NCBI RefSeq assembly: GCF_000430825.1
Contig: NZ_AUMT01000017.1
Span: forward strand, 24,817 to 88,816
From: Chryseobacterium daeguense DSM 19388
GTDB taxonomy: Bacteria; Bacteroidota; Bacteroidia; Flavobacteriales; Weeksellaceae
DNA length: 64,000 bases
Direction of reading: 5' to 3'
In this document: positions 1-7,811 of the stretch, piece by piece
How the letters are laid out: each line of letters begins with the position of its first letter
Position numbering within the stretch: the stretch's first letter is position 1
The notes under the pieces: model-generated
Database searches by the model: none
What the model was told of the DNA's origin: nothing
The model's input: only the letters and a program-made list of their open reading frames with translations
Made by a program: the position numbers and the translations under genes

Positions 1-1316
1 GGTGCGGGATCATTGCGGATGAAAGCCCTAAAAAAGGAGGAAAATTCGCTCCATACAGACAATCGGAAAGAAGAGATATTTACGACAGATATACAGAGCA
101 GATCCTGAAAACGGACTATGCTTACATCGCTTTTGATACGGCCGAAGAATTAGACACCATCCGCGCCGAATATGAAGCAAGAGGTGATGTATTTTCGTAT
201 GATAACAAAACCAGAAACCAGCTTAGAAACAGCCTTGCATTTTCTGAAGAGGAGGTTAAGAAATTACTGGATGAAAAAACACCATACGTGGTGAGATTCA
301 AAATGCCTGTTGACAGAACATTGAATCTTGAAGACATTATCCGAGGAAAATTTTCTGTGAATACTAATACTTTAGATGATAAAGTCTTGGTTAAAAATGA
401 CGGAATGCCGACTTACCATTTCGCCAACATCATCGATGATCATGAAATGGAAATTTCCCACGTGATCCGTGGTGAAGAATGGCTGCCATCCTTAGGCCTG
501 CATACTTTATTATATGAAGCAATGGGTTGGGAAGCGCCACAGTTTGCGCACCTTTCTTTGATTCTAAAACCTGAAGGAAAAGGCAAATTAAGCAAAAGAG
601 ACGGTGATAAATTCGGATTCCCTGTATTTCCTTTAAACTTTACAGATCCTGCAACAGGAAATGTTTCCCAGGGATATAGAGAAAGCGGTTATCTTCCTGA
701 AGCTTTCATCAATATGGTGGCACTTCTAGGCTGGTCTCCTGCTGATGACAAAGAAATCCTATCGTTGGATGAAATGGCAAAAGAATTTGACTTAAATAAA
801 GTTCATAAAGCCGGGGCAAGATTCAGTAAAGAAAAAGCAGAATGGTTTAACCATCAGTATATTCAGATGAAATCCGATGAAGAATTGCTGCAAATTTTAA
901 AAAAATCAGATTTAAACTTAACACTTTCTGACGAAAAACTGTTAAAAATAATTCACCTGATGAAAGAACGAGCAACGTTCCCGAAAGACATCTATGAAAA
1001 CGGTAAATTTTTCTTCGAAGCACCCACTTATTATGATGAAAAAGCATCAAAAAAAGCTTGGAACGAAGAAACTTCAGGCATTTTAGGTGATTTGGCTTCA
1101 AAACTGGAATCTGTGGATTTTAAGGCTGAAGCTGTAAAGCAAACCATGCATGATCTGGCTGAGGAAAAAGGTTTGGGAATGGGTAAAGTGATGATGCCTT
1201 TACGTCTCGCATTAGTGGGCGAACTGAAAGGCCCTGACGTCCCGGACATCATGGAACTTCTTGGAAGAGAGGAAACTACCTCCAGAATAAACAATGCGAT
1301 CAATAATTTTAAATAG
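1..1316 (+). CDS. gltX: Glutamate--tRNA ligase (GltX), 5'-truncated by window edge
   Basis: Class I aminoacyl-tRNA synthetase that charges tRNA-Glu in the cytoplasm. The frame is open from base 3 to the TAG at 1314-1316, about 437 codons. Bacterial GltX is roughly 470-505 residues, so the N-terminus with the HIGH motif lies outside the window. The KMSKS-type loop is visible as K-L-S-K-R (about 584-598), preceded by the conserved stretch HVIRGEEWLPS and followed by the helical anticodon-binding domain ending in NNAINNF. The first internal ATG, at 288, is not the start, because conserved GltX sequence (for example APYRQSERRDIY) precedes it in frame. accA follows on the same strand after 48 bp. 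Confidence 0.97.
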   Translation, partial: CGIIADESPKKGGKFAPYRQSERRDIYDRYTEQILKTDYAYIAFDTAEELDTIRAEYEARGDVFSYDNKTRNQLRNSLAFSEEEVKKLLDEKTPYVVRFKMPVDRTLNLEDIIRGKFSVNTNTLDDKVLVKNDGMPTYHFANIIDDHEMEISHVIRGEEWLPSLGLHTLLYEAMGWEAPQFAHLSLILKPEGKGKLSKRDGDKFGFPVFPLNFTDPATGNVSQGYRESGYLPEAFINMVALLGWSPADDKEILSLDEMAKEFDLNKVHKAGARFSKEKAEWFNHQYIQMKSDEELLQILKKSDLNLTLSDEKLLKIIHLMKERATFPKDIYENGKFFFEAPTYYDEKASKKAWNEETSGILGDLASKLESVDFKAEAVKQTMHDLAEEKGLGMGKVMMPLRLALVGELKGPDVPDIMELLGREETTSRINNAINNFK

Positions 1317-1333
1317 TTTTTGATAATTTTTCA

Positions 1334-1341
1334 TAAATTTG
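1334..1341 (+). promoter_or_regulatory. Candidate -7 box (TAAATTTG) of accA
   Basis: Matches the Bacteroidetes TAnnTTTG element and lies 23 nt before the accA ATG. No TTG at proper -33 spacing is seen. Confidence 0.45.
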
Positions 1342-1364
1342 AAAGATTTAATTTACTTCAAGAA

Positions 1365-2321
1365 ATGGAATATTTAAGTTTCGAACTTCCTATAAAAGAA
1401 CTGATGGATCAACTTCAGACTTGTTCTTTGGTAGGAGAAGAAAGTGGTGTTGATGTAAAATTAGCATGTAGCCAGATAGAGGATAAGATCATAGAAAAGA
1501 AAAAAGAAATCTATTCTAATCTTACGCCTTGGCAAAGAGTACAACTATCGCGTCATCCGGACCGTCCTTATACCCTTGATTATATCAGCGGAATGGTAGA
1601 TAAAGGAAGCTTCCTGGAACTTCACGGAGACAGAAATTTCGCAGACGACCCTGCAATGATTGGCGGTTTAGCCACTCTTGATGGTCATAAAGTAATGATC
1701 ATAGGAACTCAAAAAGGAAGAACAACTAAGGAAAGACAGCACAGAAGATTCGGGATGCCAAATCCTGAAGGATACAGAAAGGCTTTGAGACTAATGAAGC
1801 TTGCTGAAAAATTCCAGATTCCTGTAGTAACTTTAGTAGATACACCGGGAGCTTATCCTGGTCTGGAAGCCGAAGAAAGAGGACAGGGTGAAGCTATTGC
1901 AAGAAATATTTTCGAAATGGTTCAGCTTAAAACTCCTATTTTCACGTATATCATCGGTGAAGGAGCAAGTGGCGGAGCATTAGGAATAGGTGTAGGAAAT
2001 AAGGTATATATGTTGGAAAACACATGGTACACCGTAATCGCACCGGAAAGCTGCTCATCCATCCTTTGGAGAAACTGGGATCATAAGGAAGATGCAGCCA
2101 ATGCATTGAACCTTACCCCGAAAGATGCTTTAAGAGAAAAATTCATTGATGGGATTATTGAGGAGCCGCTAGGCGGAGCACATTACGACCCGGCAACAAC
2201 GTTTTTGAACTTAAAAACTTCTATTTTACAGAATATCAAAGCGTTTTCAAAATTTACAGGACAGGAACTTGAAACCCAGAGACAGGAGAAATTCATTGCG
2301 ATGGGACAGTTTAAAGGATAA
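1365..2321 (+). CDS. accA: Acetyl-CoA carboxylase carboxyltransferase subunit alpha
   Basis: Alpha subunit of the carboxyltransferase half of acetyl-CoA carboxylase. With AccD it moves the carboxyl group from carboxybiotin to acetyl-CoA, making malonyl-CoA for fatty acid synthesis. The product is 318 residues, matching the usual length of about 319. Conserved stretches include [15 protein letters not shown], the GGLA segment, [18 protein letters not shown] and the [12 protein letters not shown] oxyanion-forming loop. An in-frame extension to 1320 exists, but ATG 1365 starts directly at the family N-terminus ([10 protein letters not shown]) and sits 23 nt after a TAnnTTTG box. A strong terminator follows immediately. 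Confidence 0.97.
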   Translation: MEYLSFELPIKELMDQLQTCSLVGEESGVDVKLACSQIEDKIIEKKKEIYSNLTPWQRVQLSRHPDRPYTLDYISGMVDKGSFLELHGDRNFADDPAMIGGLATLDGHKVMIIGTQKGRTTKERQHRRFGMPNPEGYRKALRLMKLAEKFQIPVVTLVDTPGAYPGLEAEERGQGEAIARNIFEMVQLKTPIFTYIIGEGASGGALGIGVGNKVYMLENTWYTVIAPESCSSILWRNWDHKEDAANALNLTPKDALREKFIDGIIEEPLGGAHYDPATTFLNLKTSILQNIKAFSKFTGQELETQRQEKFIAMGQFKG

Positions 2322-2323
2322 AT

Positions 2324-2358
2324 AAAACCGGTTAAGAAAATTTCTTAACCGGTTTTTA
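2324..2358 (+). terminator. Rho-independent terminator of accA
   Basis: Perfect inverted repeat beginning AAAACCGGTTAAG and ending CTTAACCGGTTTT (2324-2356) directly after the accA stop, with T-runs on both strands. It probably also serves the convergent gene that ends at 2366. Confidence 0.9.
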
Positions 2359-2365
2359 ATTCTAT

Positions 2366-2833
2366 TTATCTGTAACTTATTAAATCTTCCATTTTTAGAT
2401 CTGCTGCTTTCAGAATTAATTTTGTCGCGTACCAGAAATCTTTCTGAGACTTATCATTTTTAGATCTTTTTCCTAAGCCAGTCGCATAATAACTCTTATT
2501 ATTTCCTAAATCATCATATAATGAGATACGGCTTGCTGAACCATGTATCATATTTCTGACTGCAACTGTATCAAATTTTATTTTCATACAAGCATTATAG
2601 ATATCTCTAAACTTTTCTTTCGGAATTTTTAAAAAATATTCTTCACCTCTATCCTTTTTTACTTTTATTTTTATTTTCTCTTTTTTATTATTTTTTATTG
2701 GTTCAAAAAGAATGTCTACCGATTTAAAAAGAATCATCGCATTTGAGTGATGAAACTCTATCTTAATAATATTTTGGCAAAAGTATAAAGGACTCAGTAT
2801 CAAAAAAAATATGCTTAAAAATTTATTTTTCAT
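2366..2833 (-). CDS. Small exported protein, unknown function
   Basis: 155 residues with a clear Sec signal peptide (MKNKFLSIFFLILSPLYFCQ, possible cleavage after the Cys-Gln region), so probably periplasmic or exported. The mature part is basic and lysine-rich with few aromatics. I do not recognise a family. Its start overlaps the stop of the upstream gene by 4 bp (ATGA), so the two are almost certainly translationally coupled. It is the last gene of a four-gene minus-strand cassette headed by the JAMM-motif lipoprotein. Base composition is very AT-rich compared with flanking housekeeping genes. Confidence 0.75.
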   Translation of the reverse strand: MKNKFLSIFFLILSPLYFCQNIIKIEFHHSNAMILFKSVDILFEPIKNNKKEKIKIKVKKDRGEEYFLKIPKEKFRDIYNACMKIKFDTVAVRNMIHGSASRISLYDDLGNNKSYYATGLGKRSKNDKSQKDFWYATKLILKAADLKMEDLISYR

Positions 2834-3372
2834 TTTATTATTATAATATCCTTTATCTTTCTTTCTACAAAAATACTTATTTCAAATTGTTCCTTTACAG
2901 GGATGCCAAAGATTCTAGCAGATTTCCATGTATTAAAGTCTTCCAATTTAAAGACATTTTCAATTGCATCCTTTATTTTTTTGTCTGTGTATTTGAGCAA
3001 TTTTACGCTTTCTAGATTGTCTTTTATACCTATAGTTAAAAGAACCCGGTTTTCTCCTTCTTTGGCATTTTTAGGGATTTTAATTTTTTTAAACAATACC
3101 GTTCTAAAATTAGAAATTCCTTTTGGAAATTCTGCATGAAGTGTCATAATGCCTCTATCATCAATACAGATTGAATTTTTATTTTTCTCACATTTTTCTA
3201 AAGCCTCTTCAGTTGATAAATCAATTTTTCGGATTTTTGCAGAATCATGTTTAGTCGCAGGAAATATTTTAATGTTTTCTATTCCTGGAGAAAGATAATA
3301 ATTAATTGACTCGCTTTTTATTTTACAACTTTCAGCACAAAAAAGAATTATAAAAAAGAATGTAAGTTTCAT
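2830..3372 (-). CDS. Lipoprotein-like exported protein with TonB C-terminal-like fold
   Basis: 180 residues. The N-terminus is a short signal ending in a lipobox-like A-E-S-C at about residue 16. The last 80 residues resemble a TonB C-terminal domain: an LLTIGIKDN strand, a helix DKKIKDAIENVF, then W-K-S-A-R-I-F-G-I-P-V, as in the W-x-P-x-x-x-G-x-P-V hallmark, then a final strand EISIFV. It lacks the TonB transmembrane helix and proline-rich linker, so it is not an energy transducer in itself. Its ATG overlaps the preceding stop by one base, and its own stop overlaps the next start by 4 bp. The function is unknown; an immunity or accessory role beside the upstream lipoprotein is a guess. Confidence 0.7.
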   Translation of the reverse strand: MKLTFFFIILFCAESCKIKSESINYYLSPGIENIKIFPATKHDSAKIRKIDLSTEEALEKCEKNKNSICIDDRGIMTLHAEFPKGISNFRTVLFKKIKIPKNAKEGENRVLLTIGIKDNLESVKLLKYTDKKIKDAIENVFKLEDFNTWKSARIFGIPVKEQFEISIFVERKIKDIIIIK

Positions 3373-3860
3373 TATTTAGGATCATTACTCTTGTTTGTCA
3401 AACCTCTCACATACCAAAACTCAATTTTCTTTATAATTAAATTTTTATAAAAATTCTCAGCTGCTGAATTCCAATACCAATGGTATTGTTGAATAATTGT
3501 AGAAGCTTGCTGAAAATCAAATGTTTGAGTAAAATATATGTCAATGTAAGGATTTGCATAATTTTTTTTTCTAATTTCTGATCTTGTATCTACATCACCA
3601 ACAAACATTAATCTCAAAAATCCGCTATCTGGATAATAAGATTGTATTGTCAAATTACTTTGCGATATTTTTTGCAAGAACAAAGAAAGAGGTTGATTGT
3701 AATAATTTGTTTTATTAAGAATGACATTATCTAAATTATTTATAGTTTGATCATAGAAGTTAGGATAATCTATTATATTAATAGGCTGACTTGCCTGTGA
3801 TTTATATTGAGAAAAAAAAAGAACTGTGATAATAAGTATAAATATTTTCTTTGGTTTCAT
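3372..3860 (-). CDS. Small exported protein, unknown function
   Basis: I choose ATG 3860 (162 residues), since it starts a proper signal peptide (MKPKKIFILIITVLFFSQ). A start at 3905 would overlap the upstream gene and put charged residues before the signal. The mature part is rich in Asn, Tyr, Gln and Ile, with no recognised motif. It contains an aromatic cluster (QQYHWYW) and ends in an FWYVRG segment. The coding sequence is strongly AT-rich. It lies 16 bp downstream of the JAMM-motif lipoprotein and one base overlaps the next gene, so it is cotranscribed with both. This position directly after a toxin-like gene makes it the first immunity candidate, by inference only. Confidence 0.7.
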   Translation of the reverse strand: MKPKKIFILIITVLFFSQYKSQASQPINIIDYPNFYDQTINNLDNVILNKTNYYNQPLSLFLQKISQSNLTIQSYYPDSGFLRLMFVGDVDTRSEIRKKNYANPYIDIYFTQTFDFQQASTIIQQYHWYWNSAAENFYKNLIIKKIEFWYVRGLTNKSNDPK

Positions 3861-3876
3861 AATAATTTTTTTAATA

Positions 3877-5520
3877 TTAGGGACAAGGTACTGCTTTATA
3901 ACCAATTATTGTTTTCCCGCCAGATGCTGGAATTTCATATTGAAAAGCAACAGATCGAAGAGGTTTTAAATTTCCATTTGAATCTATTTTCGCTAAATTA
4001 ATACCAGAATTATATTTTTCAAGAATACTTGCATAAGCTGATTCAATACCATCATCTTGACTGTTTCCTGAATAAGCAGGGAGCCTTCCCACCATATAGT
4101 TTTCTAATATATTCAAAAAATCTTTTCCTACAGCTGAGCTATCATTAAAAATTCTTCCTTCATTCGTAGTATTATTTGCTAACGGGTAAGCCGCTAAAAA
4201 TGCGATAGCCTTCTCTCTATCAGTAACTACAAAAGCATATATTGTTCCATTACTGCTAAAAACAAATGATGATTGAAAGGTTAGATATTCTTTAGAATTA
4301 CCAAGCGTATTATATAGATCTTTTACAGATGGAGGAGCAGCCCCATGATTGGGGTGCGTATGTGCTGAAGCAAGATAATCCCCTACCGGTGGCACAGTAA
4401 TTCCAACATGTCCAGGGTCATTAGGATCATTATTCGAATATGGATCTTGAGCAATTACAGTAGTACCAGTATTAATAATTGCTGTACCATACTCATAATG
4501 ATCATTAGCAGCATACTGTTTCAATGCATTCATTTCCGTGGATATTGTGGCTGTATTTAGAATATTATTCGCATTATTTACAGGATTTTTTGCATTTTCA
4601 CAAGGATTATTCTTAGGGTGTCCTCCCAAATTGGGTACTGTTGGTGTACCGTCATTACAATCATTCTGCCCTATTTCTGTGGTAGGTGACTGCGGTTGTG
4701 TAGGAACCCCGTTCCCACCACATGGCTGAGAAGAGCCGTCGCCTGTACCACCTCCGTCTGAGCTGCCATTATCACCATCTCCTGTAGGATTTCCCGGGCC
4801 GGCTCCCGAGCCTGCACCGCCTCCGTCACTTGGGCATTTCCAATCTGCGGAAATTACCAGCACAGACTGTGCTTCTGCTTTACAGGGCCCTCCGTCATCC
4901 GTAGAAAGCTCTCCGTGATTATGGTAGCCTTCACTACACCACGTATAATAAGAATTTACCTGCCAGTAGCAGCCGTCATCTTTCTGCATTATTCCCGTTG
5001 AGTAGGTGTTATTTTCTAATACAGTATAAGAAATCTTCCCGTGCAGGTTTACAGCTCCTCCCGAAAGCATGATCTGCTTTTCCTGTTCGGTAAGAGTGTA
5101 GGTTATCAGAGTTTCTTTCCAGGTTCCGTCTGAAAGAGGACTTAACACTAAATTTTCTACCGGTGCATCAGCAGGAGCATTTTCCCTGTTGATTCTAAAA
5201 GTGTAGGTGTGAAACCCGGGACCGTTTTCAATATAGATCACATCATCTGTATCTATTGAAACTCCGTTTCCATAGCTCACCACTTTCCCGGAAATATTGG
5301 TTTTGAGTGTCTTAAAAGTTTGTTCTGCTTTTTGCAGTTCCGTGGAAAGCTTATCAAAGTGATTACTTTCCTGTAAAGAAATAGTTTTTAAAGTAAGTTT
5401 GAAAGCACTGCTGTTGTAATAAGCTTCATGCTGTTCATTAAGATAGTCGTTCCTGCAGGATTGCAGCATTAGTATAAAGACTGCCAGAAACGACAGCCAT
5501 AAAGTAATTTTTTTACTCAT
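3877..5520 (-). CDS. Lipoprotein with C-terminal JAMM/MPN-like metalloprotease motif; candidate polymorphic-toxin-like effector
   Basis: 547 residues. The signal peptide ends in lipobox L-Q-S-C (Cys22), so it should be a lipid-anchored envelope protein. Layout: N-terminal domain (about 25-230), a Gly/Ser/Asp-rich low-complexity linker (about 232-290), then a C-terminal domain of about 250 residues. That domain contains H387-T-H-P followed by S398-V-K-D401 and an upstream Glu in HYEYG, which resembles the JAMM zinc motif E...HxH...SxxD, although the H-to-S spacing is one residue longer than the usual pattern. Base composition falls from moderate G+C over the N-terminal half to AT-rich over the C-terminal domain and the three following genes. 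That break is typical of exchangeable effector tips, but the toxin reading is inference. The gene is divergent from an XRE regulator. Confidence 0.8.
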   Translation of the reverse strand: MSKKITLWLSFLAVFILMLQSCRNDYLNEQHEAYYNSSAFKLTLKTISLQESNHFDKLSTELQKAEQTFKTLKTNISGKVVSYGNGVSIDTDDVIYIENGPGFHTYTFRINRENAPADAPVENLVLSPLSDGTWKETLITYTLTEQEKQIMLSGGAVNLHGKISYTVLENNTYSTGIMQKDDGCYWQVNSYYTWCSEGYHNHGELSTDDGGPCKAEAQSVLVISADWKCPSDGGGAGSGAGPGNPTGDGDNGSSDGGGTGDGSSQPCGGNGVPTQPQSPTTEIGQNDCNDGTPTVPNLGGHPKNNPCENAKNPVNNANNILNTATISTEMNALKQYAANDHYEYGTAIINTGTTVIAQDPYSNNDPNDPGHVGITVPPVGDYLASAHTHPNHGAAPPSVKDLYNTLGNSKEYLTFQSSFVFSSNGTIYAFVVTDREKAIAFLAAYPLANNTTNEGRIFNDSSAVGKDFLNILENYMVGRLPAYSGNSQDDGIESAYASILEKYNSGINLAKIDSNGNLKPLRSVAFQYEIPASGGKTIIGYKAVPCP

Positions 5521-5585
5521 TTGTTTTGTTGTTTTTTAAGGTTGTAAATATATAAAATTAATAATCCACACCGAAGTGATATTTG

Positions 5586-5593
5586 CAAATATA
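5586..5593 (-). promoter_or_regulatory. -7 box (TATATTTG on minus strand) of the lipoprotein cassette
   Basis: Minus-strand TAnnTTTG box 65 nt before the lipoprotein ATG. It lies inside a perfect 14-bp palindrome, ATATTTGCAAATAT (5579-5592), so a dimeric protein binding there could control the promoter. Confidence 0.5.
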
Positions 5594-5606
5594 AAAGAAA
5601 AATTTA

Positions 5607-5628
5607 ATTATGGCAAAAATGCCATAAT
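5607..5628. promoter_or_regulatory. 22-bp dyad, likely operator of the XRE regulator
   Basis: Perfect inverted repeat ATTATGGCA-N4-TGCCATAAT in the divergent region. It lies where the -33 region of the leftward lipoprotein promoter should be and about 30 bp before the regulator start, so a bound dimer could repress both. The sequence is plain; the operator role is inferred. Confidence 0.55.
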
Positions 5629-5659
5629 GATTTTTTTTTATAATCTCAACCTTTGTATT

Positions 5660-5917
5660 GTGAGAGCAAGCATTGATAAAGAGTTTATAATATTATTTGG
5701 GAAAAATCTAAGAAATATTAGAGAGTCCAAAGGTATGAGTATGCAAACTCTTGCAGATATAATAAATGTTGAATATTCACAAATAAGCCGAATTGAAAGA
5801 GGACTAATAAATACATCAATAGGAATTGCCAATGAGATAGCAAAGGCCTTAGAAATTGATATAAAAGAATTATTTAATTTCCCAACAGAACAAAATAAAA
5901 AAACCATCAAAATTTGA
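5660..5917 (+). CDS. XRE-family helix-turn-helix transcriptional regulator
   Basis: Small DNA-binding protein made of one Cro/CI-type HTH domain: a GKNLRNIRESKGMSM helix, an LADIINVEYSQISRIERG helix-turn-helix, then NEIAKALEIDIKELF. From GTG 5660 it has 85 residues, starting just before the conserved EFIILFGKNLR segment. ATG 5627 would add 11 residues and overlap the dyad, so I prefer 5660. An imperfect -7 box (AACCTTTG, 5648-5655) would give an almost leaderless mRNA. It is divergent from the JAMM-motif lipoprotein cassette and probably regulates it and itself through the 5607-5628 dyad. Confidence 0.85.
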   Translation: MRASIDKEFIILFGKNLRNIRESKGMSMQTLADIINVEYSQISRIERGLINTSIGIANEIAKALEIDIKELFNFPTEQNKKTIKI

Positions 5918-5924
5918 TGGTTTT
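5900..5924. terminator. Bidirectional terminator between XRE gene and 5939-6646 gene
   Basis: Inverted repeat AAAACCATCAAA / TTTGATGGTTTT overlapping the XRE stop codon, with T-runs on both strands and convergent genes on either side. Confidence 0.75.
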
Positions 5925-5938
5925 CTTCTATATTAATT

Positions 5939-6646
5939 TTAATCCTCCCTCAGATTTAATTCCAGCTCAATATCTTTATTAATCTTCTTTATGGAAGAAT
6001 ATTTGGCATCACAAACCATTGTGGTCAAAACATACTCACCTTTGTCTACAAGCAAAAAGTTTTGTCCGTTGGCCGGGACATCAAGGTTGTAATATTTTTT
6101 ACCGCTTATTTTTACAATGAGGTTACATTTAGATTTATTTTTAATATTAATGTAAGCTTCTTTGTCCATAGGATCATTATTAAACATGTGGGTCAATAAT
6201 GCTGCCGTTCTTTTATTTTGTTCGCTTGCACCGGTAGATTTTTTGCTGGTTCCTGCTACACTTGCGTAGTTTACGGTTCTTTCCGGAGCTGCTGAGCCTG
6301 TATTTGCAGCGATAGTTTTGGAGCTGTTCAGGGTATTGTTGTCAAGAACCATTTGTTTCACTTTATCTTCACTCAGAGGTTTGATGGTAGGCTTGGCTTC
6401 GGGAGAATTATCTGCCATAATAAGTGCGATCAGCTTCTTTTTAAAATAATCTGTCTTGGCATGCCCGGGGTTTTGCTTTAAAAATCCTGCAATTACCCTG
6501 GCTTCTTTTGTAGCTTCCGCATCGCCTTCCGTATAGATGATCACGGTCTCTTTTTCTACAATGGCTTTAGATTTTGTTTTTTTCTTTTTTTGAGAAAAGC
6601 CCAAGGTAAAAATACATAAAAATATGAGGAGAAATATTTTTTTCAT
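5939..6646 (-). CDS. Exported protein of a four-member paralogous family (DUF6759-like), copy A
   Basis: 235 residues with a Sec signal peptide ending GFSQ. The conserved part is the C-terminal 90 residues: a helix around AALLTHMFNNDP, a strand IKNKSKCNLIVKISG, then YYNLDVPANGQNF and KGEYVLTTMVCDAKYSS. The same pattern, including two Cys (K/S/D-C-N and V/I-C-x-A), recurs in the products of 24966-25754, 26689-27339 and 27564-28022. From memory this family is listed as DUF6759 in Chryseobacterium; I could not check. The middle is low-complexity and Lys/Ser/Ala-rich. The function is unknown; exported, small beta domain. It is the only copy on the minus strand, separated from its relatives by about 18 kb. 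Confidence 0.8.
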   Translation of the reverse strand: MKKIFLLIFLCIFTLGFSQKKKKTKSKAIVEKETVIIYTEGDAEATKEARVIAGFLKQNPGHAKTDYFKKKLIALIMADNSPEAKPTIKPLSEDKVKQMVLDNNTLNSSKTIAANTGSAAPERTVNYASVAGTSKKSTGASEQNKRTAALLTHMFNNDPMDKEAYINIKNKSKCNLIVKISGKKYYNLDVPANGQNFLLVDKGEYVLTTMVCDAKYSSIKKINKDIELELNLRED

Positions 6647-6721
6647 TAACTAAACGTTTAAAATTTTATTAAATATACAAATAACGCAAAAAGTCATTTT
6701 TTAGTTTATCATTAAAATCAT

Positions 6722-6729
6722 TATCTTTG
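6722..6729 (+). promoter_or_regulatory. -7 box (TATCTTTG) of tsf
   Basis: TAnnTTTG element 62 nt before the tsf ATG. It gives tsf its own promoter, which matters because tsf is detached from rpsB here. Confidence 0.55.
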
Positions 6730-6791
6730 CACAGCTTTAAAACTAAGCAAAAAATTAATACTAATCTTACAATAAAAAAATAATAGATATT

Positions 6792-7616
6792 ATGTCTTAT
6801 ACACCAGTAGCTGCTGACGTAGCAAAATTGAGAAACCAAACGGGTGCAGGTATGATGGACTGCAAGAAAGCTTTAGTAGAAGCTGAAGGAGATTTCGAAA
6901 AAGCAGTAGATATCCTTAGAAAAAAAGGACAGAAAGTTGCTGCTAACAGAGCGGACAGAGAGTCTACTGAAGGTGCAGTAATCGCAAGAGTAAACGAAGA
7001 TAACACTTTAGGTGCTATTATTTCTTTGAACTGCGAAACTGACTTCGTTGCTAAAAATGAAGCTTTCATTGAGCTGGCTTACGAATTAGCTGAAATGGCG
7101 ATCTTCGCTGCTACAAAAGAGGAGCTTTTAGCTACAGATTTCCACGGAATCACTGTTGCTGAAAAATTAGTAGAGCAGACAGGTGTTATCGGTGAAAAAA
7201 TTGAGATCGGTGCATTCGAAAGAATTACAGGTCCTTATTTAGGAGCTTACATCCACGCTGGAAACAAAATCGCTGCTATCACTGCCCTTTCTTCTAAAGT
7301 AGACGGAGCTGATGAAACTGCTAAGGCTGTTTCTATGCAGGTTGCTGCTATGAACCCGATCGCTCTTGACGAAACTGCTGTTTCTCAGGAAACTATCGAC
7401 AGAGAATTAGAAATCGAGAGACACAAACTTACTGAAGAAGGTAAGCCTGCAAACATTATCGACAATATCCTGAAAGGTAAAATGCAGAGATTCTACAAAG
7501 ACAATACTTTGGTACACCAGGATTTCATTAAGGACGGAAGCATTTCTGTTGCTGACTATGTGAAGTCTGTAAACGGAGACCTTAAAGTAACTGGATTCGT
7601 AAGAGTAAGCTTATAA
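6792..7616 (+). CDS. tsf: Translation elongation factor Ts
   Basis: Guanine-nucleotide exchange factor for EF-Tu. The 274-residue product has the N-terminal UBA-like helix with TGAGMMDCKKAL (residues 17-28) and the diagnostic TDFVAKN segment (about 81-87), followed by the dimerisation and C-terminal modules. The usual bacterial neighbour is rpsB, upstream on the same strand. Here rpsB is 20.5 kb away on the other strand, and tsf instead has its own promoter box and terminator. Codon use is typical of a highly expressed gene and the coding sequence is intact. Confidence 0.98.
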   Translation: MSYTPVAADVAKLRNQTGAGMMDCKKALVEAEGDFEKAVDILRKKGQKVAANRADRESTEGAVIARVNEDNTLGAIISLNCETDFVAKNEAFIELAYELAEMAIFAATKEELLATDFHGITVAEKLVEQTGVIGEKIEIGAFERITGPYLGAYIHAGNKIAAITALSSKVDGADETAKAVSMQVAAMNPIALDETAVSQETIDRELEIERHKLTEEGKPANIIDNILKGKMQRFYKDNTLVHQDFIKDGSISVADYVKSVNGDLKVTGFVRVSL

Positions 7617-7638
7617 TCTTTTCAGATTTTAAAAATAG

Positions 7639-7670
7639 ATCCCGGTGATTTTTTCACCGGGATTTTTTTA
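7639..7670 (+). terminator. Terminator of tsf
   Basis: Stem ATCCCGGTGA / TCACCGGGAT with a 5-nt loop and a following T7 run. Confidence 0.92.
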
Positions 7671-7785
7671 TTTCACCGGATTATGAAATCCGAGCCAATA
7701 TTAAAATTTAATTAAATTTTCAATAATTTAAACATGAACGAGAATTTAGCAGAATTTTTTGTTTAAAAATTTGATTATTAATACT

Positions 7786-7793
7786 TACATTTG
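7786..7793 (+). promoter_or_regulatory. -7 box (TACATTTG), array gene 1
   Basis: TAnnTTTG 18 nt before ATG 7812. A TTTG at 7758-7761 could be the -33 element, but the spacer (24 bp) is slightly long. Confidence 0.6.
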
Positions 7794-7811
7794 CTTCCCT
7801 TATCAATAACC

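Noticed and set aside
7791..7811. TTG start for array copy 1
   Set aside because: It lies within the TACATTTG promoter box; ATG 7812 starts the signal peptide.
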